The notes under the pieces: model-generated | Databases searched by the model: none | Told to the model about the DNA's origin: nothing | The model's input: only the letters and a program-made list of their open reading frames with translations | Shown here: positions 54,318-63,376 of the stretch, in pieces | Layout: every line of letters starts with the position of its first letter | How positions within the stretch are numbered: the first letter of the stretch is position 1 | Assembly (NCBI GenBank): GCA_030680415.1 | Contig: JAUXVE010000049.1 | Location: 20,024 to 84,023 of the forward strand | Length of the DNA: 64,000 nucleotides | Origin: Rubrivivax sp. | GTDB lineage: Bacteria; Pseudomonadota; Gammaproteobacteria; Burkholderiales; Burkholderiaceae_C | Direction: 5' to 3' | Translations under genes and position numbers: made by a program

Positions 54318-55406
54318 TCAGTCGCGCCAGCTCGGCGGCGGCAGGTCGCCGTCGTCGACCCAGGCCTGCAGCAGCTTGTAGGCCACCGCCAGCACCACCG
54401 GGCCGACGAAGATGCCCAACAGGCCGATGGCGAACAGGCCGCCGATGACGCCGGCGAAGATCAGCAGCAGCGGCAGGTCGGCGCCCAGGCGGATCAGCAG
54501 CGGGCGGATGACGTTGTCGATGGTGGCGGCCAGCGCCGACCAGATGCCCAGGGCGATGCCCCAGCCGGTGTCGCCGTTCCAGAAGACCCAGATCACCGCC
54601 GGCACCAGCACCAGCAAGGGGCCGAGCTGGGCAATGCACAGCATGAACATCACCGCCGTCAGCAGGCCGGCCACCGGTACGCCAGCCACCGCCAAGCCGA
54701 TGCCGCCCAGCAAGGCCTGCACCAGTGCCGTCACGCCCACGCCGAGCGCCACGCCGCGGATGGCGCCGCCGGCAAGGTCCACGACGTCGCCGGCGCTTTC
54801 GCCGCCGATGCGCCGCGCCAGCCGCCGCACCAGCGTGGCCGCTTCTTCGCCGGTGGCATACATCACGGCGGCGATGATCACGGTCAGCAGGATCTGCAGC
54901 AGCAGCACGCCGACGCTGCCGACCTCGGATACGAACCAGCGCGTCACGTTGCCGGCATAGGGCATGAGCCTGGGCAGCAGGTCGCGCAGGCCGAGCGCGG
55001 TGCCCTGCACCCAGGCGCGTTCTATGGCGCCGCCAACCAGCGGCCAGTTGGTGAGCCAGGATGGCGGCGCCTCTGGCACGCGGTACTCGGTGGCGATCCT
55101 GGCCCAGCCGGCCAGGCGGTCGGCGTTGTCGACGATGGTCACGATGGCCAGCGCCAGCGGCACCAGGAACAGCAGCAGCAGGCCCAGCGTCATCACCACC
55201 ACCGCCAGCCAGCGCTGGCCCCACAGCAGCCGCTCAGTGCGCAGCATCAGCGGCCAGCTCGCCACCACCAGCATCATGGCCCAGATGGCCGGGCCGACGA
55301 AGGGGCGCAGGATCCAGATCGACGCACCCAGCAGCGCGCCGATCACGAGCACGGCAAACAGGATGCGGGCAAGGTCGCCCGCCGGGACCGCAGGCGGCCG
55401 CTGCAT
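54318..55406 (-). CDS. AI-2E family transporter
   Basis: 362 residues from ATG 55406, which shares one base with the DUF3299 stop (TGATG). About seven membrane helices with the family pattern LLTVIIAAVMYATGEEA, GVTALVQALLGGIGLAVAGV, and the C-terminal FAGVIGGLFAIGLLGIFVGP. Members export autoinducer-2 or act as Na+/H+ antiporters; the true substrate cannot be read. It is the last gene of a five-gene minus-strand operon. Confidence 0.9.
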   Translation of the reverse strand: MQRPPAVPAGDLARILFAVLVIGALLGASIWILRPFVGPAIWAMMLVVASWPLMLRTERLLWGQRWLAVVVMTLGLLLLFLVPLALAIVTIVDNADRLAGWARIATEYRVPEAPPSWLTNWPLVGGAIERAWVQGTALGLRDLLPRLMPYAGNVTRWFVSEVGSVGVLLLQILLTVIIAAVMYATGEEAATLVRRLARRIGGESAGDVVDLAGGAIRGVALGVGVTALVQALLGGIGLAVAGVPVAGLLTAVMFMLCIAQLGPLLVLVPAVIWVFWNGDTGWGIALGIWSALAATIDNVIRPLLIRLGADLPLLLIFAGVIGGLFAIGLLGIFVGPVVLAVAYKLLQAWVDDGDLPPPSWRD

Positions 55407-56002
55407 CAGCGCGCGGGCTCCGTGTACGGGGCAATCTCGGTGGCTTCGATGCGGTAGCTCGAAGCGCCCATGTACGAATCGGTGCGCACCGTCGACAGCG
55501 TGCCGCTGACCCACACCGTGTCCATCGAACGCACGCCCTTGGCCGGCGTCCTGGGCAGCACGTGGATGATCTGGTTGGCCGGCGGCGGCGGGCTGTGGAT
55601 GCAGGCGCCGAAATAGGGCACGAGCAGGAATTCCTTGAGGCCAGCCTTGCTGTCCTCCAGCGGCACCACGAAGCCGGGGATGCGCACCTGCTTGCCGATC
55701 AGGTCCGGATTCACGGGGGCGCTGTCCCAGGCCTCGCGCATCTTCTTCAGCAGCAGGTTGGCGCGCGGGTCACCGTCGTCCATCATGTCGAAATTGAGGT
55801 CCTTGAAGTCCTTGAACGGGTCCCAGCCGGCAGGCACCAGCGCCTCCCAGGTGATGGTGCGCGCCACACCGGGCCTGGCGGCGGCCGCGGCTGGCGTGGC
55901 GGGCAGGGCCGGCTTCATCAGCGGCACGCCGTCGCGCGGCTGCGCCACGGCCGGGCCGGCCAGGCACAGCGCGGTCAAGGTGGATATCAGGGTCTTGCGC
56001 AT
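55406..56002 (-). CDS. DUF3299 periplasmic protein (PA4066-like)
   Basis: 198 residues. Signal peptide (MRKTLISTLTALCLAGPAVA) then ITWEALVPAGWDP and GKQVRIPGFVVPLED, LVPYFGACIHSPPPPANQII. The Cys-x-His pair in ACIHSPPPP is a plausible metal site. Together with DUF2796, an ABC ATPase and an FtsX-like permease this forms the gene set known as PA4063-PA4066 in Pseudomonas, which is under Zur control. A role in zinc homeostasis is inferred from that. Confidence 0.88.
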   Translation of the reverse strand: MRKTLISTLTALCLAGPAVAQPRDGVPLMKPALPATPAAAAARPGVARTITWEALVPAGWDPFKDFKDLNFDMMDDGDPRANLLLKKMREAWDSAPVNPDLIGKQVRIPGFVVPLEDSKAGLKEFLLVPYFGACIHSPPPPANQIIHVLPRTPAKGVRSMDTVWVSGTLSTVRTDSYMGASSYRIEATEIAPYTEPAR

Positions 56003-56009
56003 GGGGCAC

Positions 56010-57284
56010 TCAGGTTCGCGGGGTCAGGCCGTCGGCCAGTGAGAGTCGGTAGGCACGCCAGCCCGGCACCAGGCTGGCAAGCATACCTGCCAGCAGCACG
56101 GCGCCGAACAGCGACCACTGCTCGACGGTGGGTGCTGCGGCCTGCAGCGCGACACCGAAACGCTGCTGCACCCAGGGTCCGGCAGCGACCACGGCGAGCG
56201 CAGCCGCGGCGGCCCCGGTCAGCGCGCCCAGCAGCGTCACCAGCGCGCCTTCGGTGGCCAGCAGTGCCAGCACGTGGCGCGGCCCAGCGCCCACGGCGCG
56301 CAGCACGGCCAGTTCACGCCGGCGCTCGTTCAGCCCCGCCAGCACCACCGCCACCAGCGACGCCAGGCTGACCAGCGCCACCAGGCCCGAGATCGCCAGC
56401 AGCGCGCGCTCGCCCAGCCCGACCACCTCCCACAGCTCGTCCAGCGCCACGCCGGGCAGCACCGCGAGCAGCGGCTCGGCCTCGTAGTCGGCTACGAAAC
56501 GCTGCACGTTGAACACCGCGACGCGGTTCTTCAGGCCCACCAGCGCGGCCGTCACTTGCTTGGGCTCGAGGTCGAACTTGCGCGTGTGCCCGGGTGCGAT
56601 GTTCACGCCCGGCAGCGGCGCGCCGCCGGCCCAGTCGAGGTGGATGGCTTCGATGGCCTGCAGGCTGACGTGCACCGTGCGGTCCACCGGCGTGCCGGTG
56701 CGCGCCAGCACACCGACCACCGTGAAAGGTTTGTCGCCATGTTCGGCCGCCAGCGCGCCGCCGAGGCCGTGGCTGAGCGTGATGCGCTGCCCGAGGCGAT
56801 AGCCCAGCTTGTCCGCGACCTCGGCACCGAGCACGGCCTCGTACAGGCCGTCCAGCGTGCCGGCGAAGACCCGGCCTGCGGCCAGCACCAGCGGCTGGCC
56901 GTCGCCGTAGGCAAAACGCGTGAAGTACTCGGCCGTGGTGCCCAGCACCGGGTGGCCGCGGTGCGAATCGCCGAGCGCGATCGGCACCGTCCAGGCCACC
57001 GCCCGGTGCGCGGCCACGGCGCGCACGCTGTCCATGCCGATGCTGTTGGTAGCGCCGCCGACGCGGAACACCGCGTACAGCATCAGCTGCACCGGGCCCG
57101 TGCGCGCGCCGACGATGAGGTCGGTGCCGCTGACCGACTGCGTGAAGCTGCTGCGGATGTCGCTGCGCAGCCGCTCCAGCGACAGCAGCAGCGCGGTGGC
57201 CAGCGCGATCGACAGCATCACCAGCGCCAGCGTGCCGCGGCGGTTCCAGGCGCTGCGCGCGGCGATCTTCAGCAGCGCATTCAT
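56010..57284 (-). CDS. FtsX-like ABC transporter permease
   Basis: 424 residues from ATG 57284, overlapping the ATPase stop. MacB/LolC topology: one helix near the N-terminus (LALVMLSIALATALLLSL), a large periplasmic domain, then three helices (LLAISGLVALVSLASLVAVV, LVTLLGALTGAAAAALAVVA, FGAVLLAGMLASLVPGW). The coupling loop LNERRRELAVLRAVGAG contacts the ATPase. Such transporters are mechanotransmission systems that move lipoproteins or periplasmic cargo rather than channels; here the cargo may relate to zinc. Confidence 0.92.
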   Translation of the reverse strand: MNALLKIAARSAWNRRGTLALVMLSIALATALLLSLERLRSDIRSSFTQSVSGTDLIVGARTGPVQLMLYAVFRVGGATNSIGMDSVRAVAAHRAVAWTVPIALGDSHRGHPVLGTTAEYFTRFAYGDGQPLVLAAGRVFAGTLDGLYEAVLGAEVADKLGYRLGQRITLSHGLGGALAAEHGDKPFTVVGVLARTGTPVDRTVHVSLQAIEAIHLDWAGGAPLPGVNIAPGHTRKFDLEPKQVTAALVGLKNRVAVFNVQRFVADYEAEPLLAVLPGVALDELWEVVGLGERALLAISGLVALVSLASLVAVVLAGLNERRRELAVLRAVGAGPRHVLALLATEGALVTLLGALTGAAAAALAVVAAGPWVQQRFGVALQAAAPTVEQWSLFGAVLLAGMLASLVPGWRAYRLSLADGLTPRT

Positions 57285-57961
57285 GCAGCGAGCGCCCGGT
57301 TCAGCGCCGGCAGCGACAGCCGCTCGTCGAAGTGCGCTGCCAGCCGCTCGTCGTGGCTCACGAACACCAGCGTGCTGCCGCCGGCGCGGCACTCGCCCAG
57401 CAGCAATGTCATGAAGTCGTCGCGCAGCGCGGCGTCCAGCGCCGAGGTCGGTTCGTCGGCGATCACGAGTTCGGGCCGGCCGATGAGCGCGCGCGCCGCG
57501 GCCACGCGCTGCTGCTGGCCGACCGACAGCGCATCGGCCCGCCGCCGCCACAGAGCCGGCGGCAGCGCCACGCGCTCCAGCAGCGCGCGCGCCGCGGCGG
57601 CCGGGCCACCGACGCAACGGCGCGCACGCGCCGCCGAGAAGCGGCAGGGCAGCAGCACGTTGTCGAGCACGCTCACGTAAGGCAGCAGGTTGAACTGCTG
57701 GAAGATCACGCCCACGTGTGCGGCGCGGCGCGCGTCGCGCGCGCCGCCGCGCAGTCGTGCCCAGTCCTGGCCGAGCAGGCTGACGCAGCCGCGCCTTGCC
57801 ACCAGCACGCCGGCCATCAGGCCGAGCAGCGTGCTCTTGCCGCAGCCGCTGGGGCCGTGCAGGAACACCGTGCGTCCAGCGGCGATGTCCAGGTGCTCGA
57901 TCGCCAGGCACTCGGCCGCGGCGCCGGGCCAGGCGTAGTGCAGTTCGCGGATCGCCAGCAC
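57281..57961 (-). CDS. ABC transporter ATP-binding protein (LolD/MacB-like)
   Basis: 226 residues from GTG 57961. Walker A GPSGCGKST at about residues 36-44, Q-loop VIFQQFNLLPYVSV, signature LSVGQQQR and Walker B LVIADEPTSALD, with VSHDER as switch. The signature glycine pattern (SVGQQQ) is slightly divergent from LSGGQ. It drives the FtsX-like permease encoded by the overlapping next gene; DUF2796 is encoded 10 bases upstream. Confidence 0.93.
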   Translation of the reverse strand: MLAIRELHYAWPGAAAECLAIEHLDIAAGRTVFLHGPSGCGKSTLLGLMAGVLVARRGCVSLLGQDWARLRGGARDARRAAHVGVIFQQFNLLPYVSVLDNVLLPCRFSAARARRCVGGPAAAARALLERVALPPALWRRRADALSVGQQQRVAAARALIGRPELVIADEPTSALDAALRDDFMTLLLGECRAGGSTLVFVSHDERLAAHFDERLSLPALNRALAA

Positions 57962-57971
57962 GGGCGGTGGG

Positions 57972-58502
57972 CTAGCGCACCAGCGCCACGCGCGAGGCCG
58001 GGCGCCGCAGCGTGGCCTTCATCTGCCCCTTGGGCGTCGCCACCTGCACCTCGATGCGGCTCAGGCCCTTGAAGGCCTCGAACAACCCGACCTCGACGAA
58101 ACCGGCGCGTGCACCGTGGCGGCAATCGAAGTCGAAGCGGCCCTCGAGGTCGGCATGGTCGCCCTGCCCCGGCGTGGCGCTGGTGGCGCCGAGCTGCAGC
58201 GCCGCCGAGACCAGCTGCACACCCGCCAGGGTGCAGCCGGCGGCAGGGTCGATGCGGAACATGCGGTCGGCCGCGCGCAGCAGCGCCACGGCCGCATCGG
58301 CGCGCTGGCGCTCGGCGTCGGTGCGCGGGGCGCGCTCGAAGCCCAGCAGGTTGTCCAGCGGCGTGTCCAAGGCGATGTTGACGCGGCCGGCCGCCACCGC
58401 GATGTCGAGCCGGGCGGTGCCATGCTCGTGGGCCTTGCCGGCCAGCGCCGGGCCGGCCGCCGCCAGGGCGAGAACGCAGGTGACGAGTCGAAGGCGAAGC
58501 AC
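57972..58502 (-). CDS. DUF2796 periplasmic protein (PA4063-like)
   Basis: 176 residues from GTG 58502, chosen because a GAGGAAA ribosome site sits 4-10 bases upstream and the product then starts with a clean signal peptide (VLRLRLVTCVLALAAAGPAL). The mature N-terminus KAHEHGTARLDIAV has the two histidines typical of this family, which is predicted to bind zinc. First gene of the PA4063-PA4066-like operon. No recognisable Zur box was found in the bases before it. Confidence 0.88.
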   Translation of the reverse strand: MLRLRLVTCVLALAAAGPALAGKAHEHGTARLDIAVAAGRVNIALDTPLDNLLGFERAPRTDAERQRADAAVALLRAADRMFRIDPAAGCTLAGVQLVSAALQLGATSATPGQGDHADLEGRFDFDCRHGARAGFVEVGLFEAFKGLSRIEVQVATPKGQMKATLRRPASRVALVR

Positions 58503-58596
58503 GGTTTTCCTCAGGCCGGTCTGGGCTTGCCGGCAGAGACGCGAATTGTGCCCGGTGGCCAGCCGGTGCCGCAGTGCGCCGCAGCCCGGGCCAGGT

Positions 58597-58875
58597 TCAA
58601 TCGCGCGCGGTGCTGCGCAGGCCGAAGGCTGTGGCCAGGCCCAGGCGGAACAGCGGCATCCAGGCACCGCTGCGCCGCGGCGGGAACGGCACGGCGGGTC
58701 GGCGCACGCGGGTCAGCGGCTCGGCGCAGGAGTCGCCCTGCGCCAGGTCCTCGGCGAAGGCCTCGCTGCGGAAACACGCCGGCACGGTGTCGGCCCCATC
58801 GGCGCCGCCGCCGGGGTCGGCACCGTGGCCGCCGCTGCGGCATCGGTCTTCGGGGCGGATGTGTCGCTGGTTCAT
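58597..58875 (-). CDS. Possible small hypothetical protein
   Basis: A 92-codon frame from ATG 58875 (MNQRHIRPEDRC) to 58597 lies in the 504-bp gap between the DUF2796 gene and the divergent nucleotidase. It has no membrane segment, motif or recognisable family and its composition (Gly, Arg, Ala, Pro) is what chance gives in this GC-rich DNA. Listed only because nothing else explains the gap. An AGCCGGC/GCCGGCT palindrome lies at 58976-58991 just before the nucleotidase. Confidence 0.25.
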   Translation of the reverse strand: MNQRHIRPEDRCRSGGHGADPGGGADGADTVPACFRSEAFAEDLAQGDSCAEPLTRVRRPAVPFPPRRSGAWMPLFRLGLATAFGLRSTARD

Positions 58876-59006
58876 CGGCGCGTCCAGTGATGCAGGCCCG
58901 GCACGGACGCTGCGCCGGACCTCACACGACGGCAGTGTCGCCTGCGGATGTGGCAACAGCGTGAAACGATGTAACAGCCGGCAAGCCGGCTTACCATGCC
59001 GCTGCC

Positions 59007-59900
59007 ATGCCCGCCACCCTGCTCGGTCAGCTCGTCGTTGCCATCTCGGCGCGCGCGCTGTTCGATTTCGAAGAGGAGAACCGCATCTTCGAGGACGGCG
59101 ACGACCGCGCCTACATGCAGTTGCAATTGCATCGTCTGCAGCAGCCGGCCCGGCCCGGGGTGGCGTTTTCGCTCGTCAACAAGCTGCTCGCCTTCAACGA
59201 GGGTTCACCCAGGGTCGAGGTGGTGATCCTGTCGCGCAACGACCCGGTATCGGGCATGCGCGTGTTCCGCTCGGCGCAGCACTACGGCCTGCAGGTGCAG
59301 CGCGGCGTCTTCACGCGCGGTCAGGCGCCATGGCGCTACCTGCGGCCGCTGGCGGCCAACCTGTTCCTCAGCGCCAACGACGCCGACGTGCGCTCGGCGC
59401 TGGCCGAAGGCGTGCCCGCGGCGCGTGTCTACCCGGACAGCGCGCGCGCCTCGGCGGCCCACCCCGACGAGGTACGCATTGCCTTCGACGGCGACGCGGT
59501 GCTGTTCTCAGACGAGGCCGAACGCGTCTACCAGGCGCAGGGCCTGGACGCCTTCCAGAACCACGAGCGCGACCGCGCCGCCACGCCGCTGGCACCGGGG
59601 CCGTTCAAGCCGCTGCTGGAGGCGCTGCACCGGCTGCAGCGCGAGCCGGGCCGGCGCATGCGCATCCGCACCGCGCTCGTCACCGCACGCAGCGCGCCGG
59701 CGCACGAACGCGCCATCCGTACGCTGATGGACTGGCAGGTCGAAGTCGACGAGGCGATGTTCCTCGGCGGCCTGCCCAAGGGCACGTTCCTGCGCGAGTT
59801 CGAGCCCGATTTCTTCTTCGACGACCAGACCGGCCACATCGAGAACGCCGCCGCACACGTGCCCGCAGGGCATGTGGCGGCGGGGGTGTCGAACCCGTGA
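59007..59900 (+). CDS. Cytosolic 5'-nucleotidase (NT5C1-like)
   Basis: 297 residues. It contains LVVAISARALFDFEEENRIF (HAD-like nucleophile region replaced by the FDxEE pattern of this family), VEVVILSRNDPVSGMRVF, ALVTARSAPAHERAIRTLMDW and DEAMFLGGLPKGTFLREFEPD FFFDD. These match the bacterial members of the 5'-nucleotidase PF06189 family, which dephosphorylate AMP/IMP-type nucleotides in animals. The bacterial role is not known. The small membrane protein follows after 34 bases. Confidence 0.87.
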   Translation: MPATLLGQLVVAISARALFDFEEENRIFEDGDDRAYMQLQLHRLQQPARPGVAFSLVNKLLAFNEGSPRVEVVILSRNDPVSGMRVFRSAQHYGLQVQRGVFTRGQAPWRYLRPLAANLFLSANDADVRSALAEGVPAARVYPDSARASAAHPDEVRIAFDGDAVLFSDEAERVYQAQGLDAFQNHERDRAATPLAPGPFKPLLEALHRLQREPGRRMRIRTALVTARSAPAHERAIRTLMDWQVEVDEAMFLGGLPKGTFLREFEPDFFFDDQTGHIENAAAHVPAGHVAAGVSNP

Positions 59901-59934
59901 AGACGGCAGCGTCGGCGCGGCCGCCAGGGCCTGC

Positions 59935-60243
59935 GTGGCCGCCCCGTTGAAGCCGGCCGCAGGCGGCCGGTTCGTGGCACAGCGGTGGCGCGGCGCCGTG
60001 GCCTGGCCGGTGCTGTTCTGGCGCGACATGCTGGCCATGGGTACGGTGGTCAACCTGCTGGCCAGCTTCGTGGCGCTGATGCTGGCGTCGCAAGGGGCGC
60101 CGATGGCGCTGGTGGTGCTGGTGCACTTCGCCCCGTTGCCCTACAACCTGTTCCTGTTCCTGGCGCTGTGGCGGCTGCCGCGGCGGCCAGCGCTCGTGGT
60201 CGTGGTGGCGGCGGCGTGGCTGGTGGTGGTGACCGTGGTGTGA
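59935..60243 (+). CDS. Small hydrophobic membrane protein
   Basis: 102 residues from GTG 59935 (alternatives: TTG 59947 or an ATG at 59872 inside the previous gene). A basic, Gly-rich N-terminus with RFVAQRWRGAVAWPVLFWRD precedes three hydrophobic segments: MGTVVNLLASFVALMLAS, LVVLVHFAPLPYNLFLFLAL and ALVVVVAAAWLVVVTVV. No family recognised. It follows the nucleotidase and is convergent with the ICMT-like gene. Confidence 0.6.
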   Translation: MAAPLKPAAGGRFVAQRWRGAVAWPVLFWRDMLAMGTVVNLLASFVALMLASQGAPMALVVLVHFAPLPYNLFLFLALWRLPRRPALVVVVAAAWLVVVTVV

Positions 60244-60266
60244 CGCGACGCGCGCGCGCCGCGATC

Positions 60267-60734
60267 TCAGATGACGAAGGGCAGGAAACGCCGCGTGCGC
60301 TGGCGGTAGGCCGCGTAGCCGGGGTGCTGCTGCAGCATCCAGCGTTCCTCGAAATACGCCTTGGTGCCCAGCACCGCCACCAAGGCCAGGGCAGCGCACC
60401 AGCCCCACACCGAGCCCGCCGCCCAGGCACAGGCGCACCCGCAGGCCATGACCGCGGTGTACATCGGGTGCCTGATCCAGCGGTAGGGCCCGGTGTGCAC
60501 CCACTGCCCGCCGTCGCGCGGCGCCGGCCGGATGTTGAAGTTGCCCGGGCGGTTGTGGGCCAGCGCCCACAGGCCGAGCAGTGCCCCGGCCGCGGCCAGC
60601 AGCCAGGCCACGGCCGGGGCGCGCCCCTGCAGAAACGGCGGCGCGGCCAGCACGGCGAGCACGACGATGAGCACGAGCTGCGCCGCCACCAGCGCCGTGC
60701 CCAGGCGATCACGGGACGCTTGCGTTTCGGTCAT
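60267..60734 (-). CDS. Isoprenylcysteine carboxyl methyltransferase-like membrane protein
   Basis: 155 residues from ATG 60734. Three to four membrane helices and the family motif VHTGPYRWIRHPMYTAV with the SAM-binding RHPxY, then EERWMLQQHPGYAAYRQR. Bacterial ICMT/PEMT-like proteins methylate unknown lipids or act on hydrophobic substrates. It follows the SAM methyltransferase gene by 7 bases on the same strand, so the two are likely one operon. Confidence 0.88.
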   Translation of the reverse strand: MTETQASRDRLGTALVAAQLVLIVVLAVLAAPPFLQGRAPAVAWLLAAAGALLGLWALAHNRPGNFNIRPAPRDGGQWVHTGPYRWIRHPMYTAVMACGCACAWAAGSVWGWCAALALVAVLGTKAYFEERWMLQQHPGYAAYRQRTRRFLPFVI

Positions 60735-60741
60735 GCCCGGC

Positions 60742-61368
60742 TCAGCGCCGCCGCGCCACCAGGCCGATGAGCGCCGAACGCCCGCGGTGCCCGCTGCCTT
60801 CGGCGAGCTCGGCCTCGTACTCGCGCAGCTCGACGAACTCCATGTCGGCAAAGGCCTCGCGCAGCAGCGCCTCGGTGTACAGGTGCGACTCGAACGGCGG
60901 CCCGCCGGTGCGGTATTCCAGTTGCCGCGGCGTGTAGCCCTGCAGCACCAGCCTGCCGCCCGGCTTCAGGCAGTGCCGGATGTGGCCGAACAGGCGTTCG
61001 CGCATGGCCGGGTCGGCGAACTGCACGAAGATGGCCGCCACGCCGTCGTAAGCATCCTCGGGCCAGGGGTAGGCATCGCAGTCGCTCACCGTGTAATTGA
61101 CGTCGACGCCGTGCTCTGCCGCCAGCCGGCGCGCCTTGGCGACACCGACCTCGGCGATGTCGAAGGCGTCGACCGCCAGGCCCTGCGCCGCCAGCCAGAC
61201 GCTGTTGCGGCCTTCGCCGTCGGCCACGCACAGCACGCGCTGGCCTGGCCGCCAGACGCCGGCTTGTTCACACAGCCAGGCATTGGGCGCAGTGCCGAAC
61301 ACGAAGCCGTCCTCGGCGAAGCGGCGGTTCCAGGTGCCGGCGGGGTCGGGGAAGGCGGGTTGCGTCAT
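60742..61368 (-). CDS. Class I SAM-dependent methyltransferase (TehB/TPMT-like)
   Basis: 208 residues. It opens AGTWNRRFAEDGFVFGTAPN, typical of this group. Motif I is VLCVADGEGRNSVWLAAQG at about residues 45-63, motif II VDAFDIAEVGVAKARRLA, and motif IV-like GVAAIFVQFADPAM. The family methylates small molecules such as thiols or tellurite; no substrate can be given. The ICMT-like gene follows directly. Confidence 0.9.
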   Translation of the reverse strand: MTQPAFPDPAGTWNRRFAEDGFVFGTAPNAWLCEQAGVWRPGQRVLCVADGEGRNSVWLAAQGLAVDAFDIAEVGVAKARRLAAEHGVDVNYTVSDCDAYPWPEDAYDGVAAIFVQFADPAMRERLFGHIRHCLKPGGRLVLQGYTPRQLEYRTGGPPFESHLYTEALLREAFADMEFVELREYEAELAEGSGHRGRSALIGLVARRR

Positions 61369-61465
61369 GACGTGTCGGGGCCGGAAGTGGCAGGGTCGCA
61401 GACTGCGATGATGCCCGCAACGGGCGGGCCCGGCCGTGTCGCCCGTAGCCGGCGGGTCCGGTGCT

Positions 61466-63376
61466 TCAGCCCGCGCCCAGCGCCAGTGCCACCCGGTAGG
61501 TGACGAACGACGCGGCGTAGGCCAGCGCGAACAGATACCCGGTCATGATCAGCGGCATCTTCCAGCCGCCGGTCTCGCGCTTGACCGCCGCCAGCGTGGC
61601 CAGGCATTGCGGCGCGAAGACGAACCAGGCCAGCAGCGACAGCGCCGTGGCCAGGCTCCAGCCCTGCGCGATCAGCGGCGCCAGCGTCTGCTCGACATCG
61701 TTGCCGGTGGCCGACAGCGCGTACACGGTGCCGAGCGCGCCGACGACGACCTCGCGCGCGGCCAGCCCCGGCACCAGCGCGATGCTGATCTGCCAGTTGA
61801 AGCCGATGGGAGCGAAGACCACCGCCAGCACATGCCCCAGGCGGCCGGCGATGCTGTATTCGACGGCTGCCCCGGTGGCCCCCGGTGGCGGCGCCGGGAA
61901 ACTGGCCAGCGCCCACAGCAACACCGTCAGCACGAGGATGATGCCGCCGACCCGGCGCACGAAGATCGTCACCCGCTGCCACAGCCCGATGGCGATGTTG
62001 CGCAGCGCCGGCCAGTGGTAGTCGGGCAGTTCCATCATCAGGCTGCGCACCTGGCGCCCGGTCTCGGTGTAGTGCTTGAGCAGCCCCGCCACCGCCATGC
62101 CGCCGGCGATGCCCGCGGCATACAGGCCGAACAGCACCAGCCCCTGCAGTTCGAACATCCCGGCCACCGTGCGCTGCGGCACGAAGGCGCCGATCAGCAG
62201 CGCATACACCGGCAGCCGCGCCGAGCACGTCATCAGCGGCGCGATGAGGATCGTCACCACGCGGTCGCGCGGGTTGGCAATGGTGCGCGCGGCCATGATG
62301 CCGGGGATGGCGCAGGCAAAGCTCGACAGCAGCGGGATGAACGAGCGCCCGGACAGCCCTACGCCGCCCATCAGCCGGTCGAGCAGGAAGGCCGCTCGCG
62401 GCAGGTAGCCGCTTTCCTCGAGCCAGAGGATGAAGAAGAACAGGATCACGATCTGCGGCAGGAACACCAGCACGCCACCGGCGCCGGCAATGACGCCGTC
62501 GACCAGCAGGCTGCGCAGCGGCCCCGGCGCAAGGACCGCGGCCACGGCGTCACCGAGGGCGGCGGTGCCGACCTCGATCCAGGCCATCGGCTGCTCGGCG
62601 CCCGCGAAAACGGCCTGGAAGACGACGAACAGCAGCAGCGCCAGCAACAGCGGCCCCAGCACCGGGTGCAGCACGACGCGGTCGATGCGGTCGCTGGCCG
62701 TATCGGGCACCAGCTCGTCCAGGCCCAGGCGCTGCAGGATGCGGCGCACTTCGTCGTGGTCGGCGGCCGGCACATGCGGGCTGGCGGCCGACGTCACGGG
62801 CGCCGCGGCCGGCGCCGGCACGGCGCCGCTGCGTTGCCAGACGTCGGCGTGGTCGAGCAGCTCGCGCAAGGCCTGCGCGCCTGCGGCCTGCACGCCCACC
62901 GTGCTCACCACCGGCACGCCGAGTTCACGCGCCAGCGCTTGGGCGTCCACCGCGACGCCGCGGCGCGCGGCCAGGTCGGCCATGTTCAGCGCCACCACGC
63001 AGGGCAGGCCGAGCCGGCGCACCGCCAGCACCAGCCGCAGGTTGCGCCGCAGGTTGGTGGCGTCGACGACGCAGACCACGAGGTCGGGCCGCTTCTCGCC
63101 CAGGGCGCGGCCGAACAGCACGTCGGCCGTCACGCGCTCGTCGGGCGAGCGCGGGTGCAGGCTGTAGGCCCCCGGCAGGTCGAGCAGGCGCAGCGCGCGG
63201 CCGGCCGGCGTGGTGAGCCGGCCTTCCTTGCGTTCGACGGTGACGCCGGCGTAGTTGGCCACCTTCTGCCGGCTGCCGGTGAGCAGGTTGAACAACGCGG
63301 ACTTGCCGCAGTTCGGGTTGCCCACCAGCGCCACCACGGGCCCGCCGCGGTGCACGTGGATGACGGCTTCCTTCAC
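61466..63376 (-). CDS. feoB: Ferrous iron transporter FeoB
   Basis: 636 residues, shorter than the about 770 of E. coli. The N-terminal G domain has G1 GNPNCGKS (19-26), G2 NYAGVTVERKEG, G3 DLPGAYSLHP and G4 NMAD. After a helical spacer there are about eight membrane helices with two GATE regions, including CSARLPVYALLIGAFVP with the conserved cysteine and a second one with LVPGLAAREVVVGALGTV. It imports Fe2+ through the inner membrane. The start overlaps feoA by ATGA. Confidence 0.97.
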   Translation of the reverse strand: MKEAVIHVHRGGPVVALVGNPNCGKSALFNLLTGSRQKVANYAGVTVERKEGRLTTPAGRALRLLDLPGAYSLHPRSPDERVTADVLFGRALGEKRPDLVVCVVDATNLRRNLRLVLAVRRLGLPCVVALNMADLAARRGVAVDAQALARELGVPVVSTVGVQAAGAQALRELLDHADVWQRSGAVPAPAAAPVTSAASPHVPAADHDEVRRILQRLGLDELVPDTASDRIDRVVLHPVLGPLLLALLLFVVFQAVFAGAEQPMAWIEVGTAALGDAVAAVLAPGPLRSLLVDGVIAGAGGVLVFLPQIVILFFFILWLEESGYLPRAAFLLDRLMGGVGLSGRSFIPLLSSFACAIPGIMAARTIANPRDRVVTILIAPLMTCSARLPVYALLIGAFVPQRTVAGMFELQGLVLFGLYAAGIAGGMAVAGLLKHYTETGRQVRSLMMELPDYHWPALRNIAIGLWQRVTIFVRRVGGIILVLTVLLWALASFPAPPPGATGAAVEYSIAGRLGHVLAVVFAPIGFNWQISIALVPGLAAREVVVGALGTVYALSATGNDVEQTLAPLIAQGWSLATALSLLAWFVFAPQCLATLAAVKRETGGWKMPLIMTGYLFALAYAASFVTYRVALALGAG

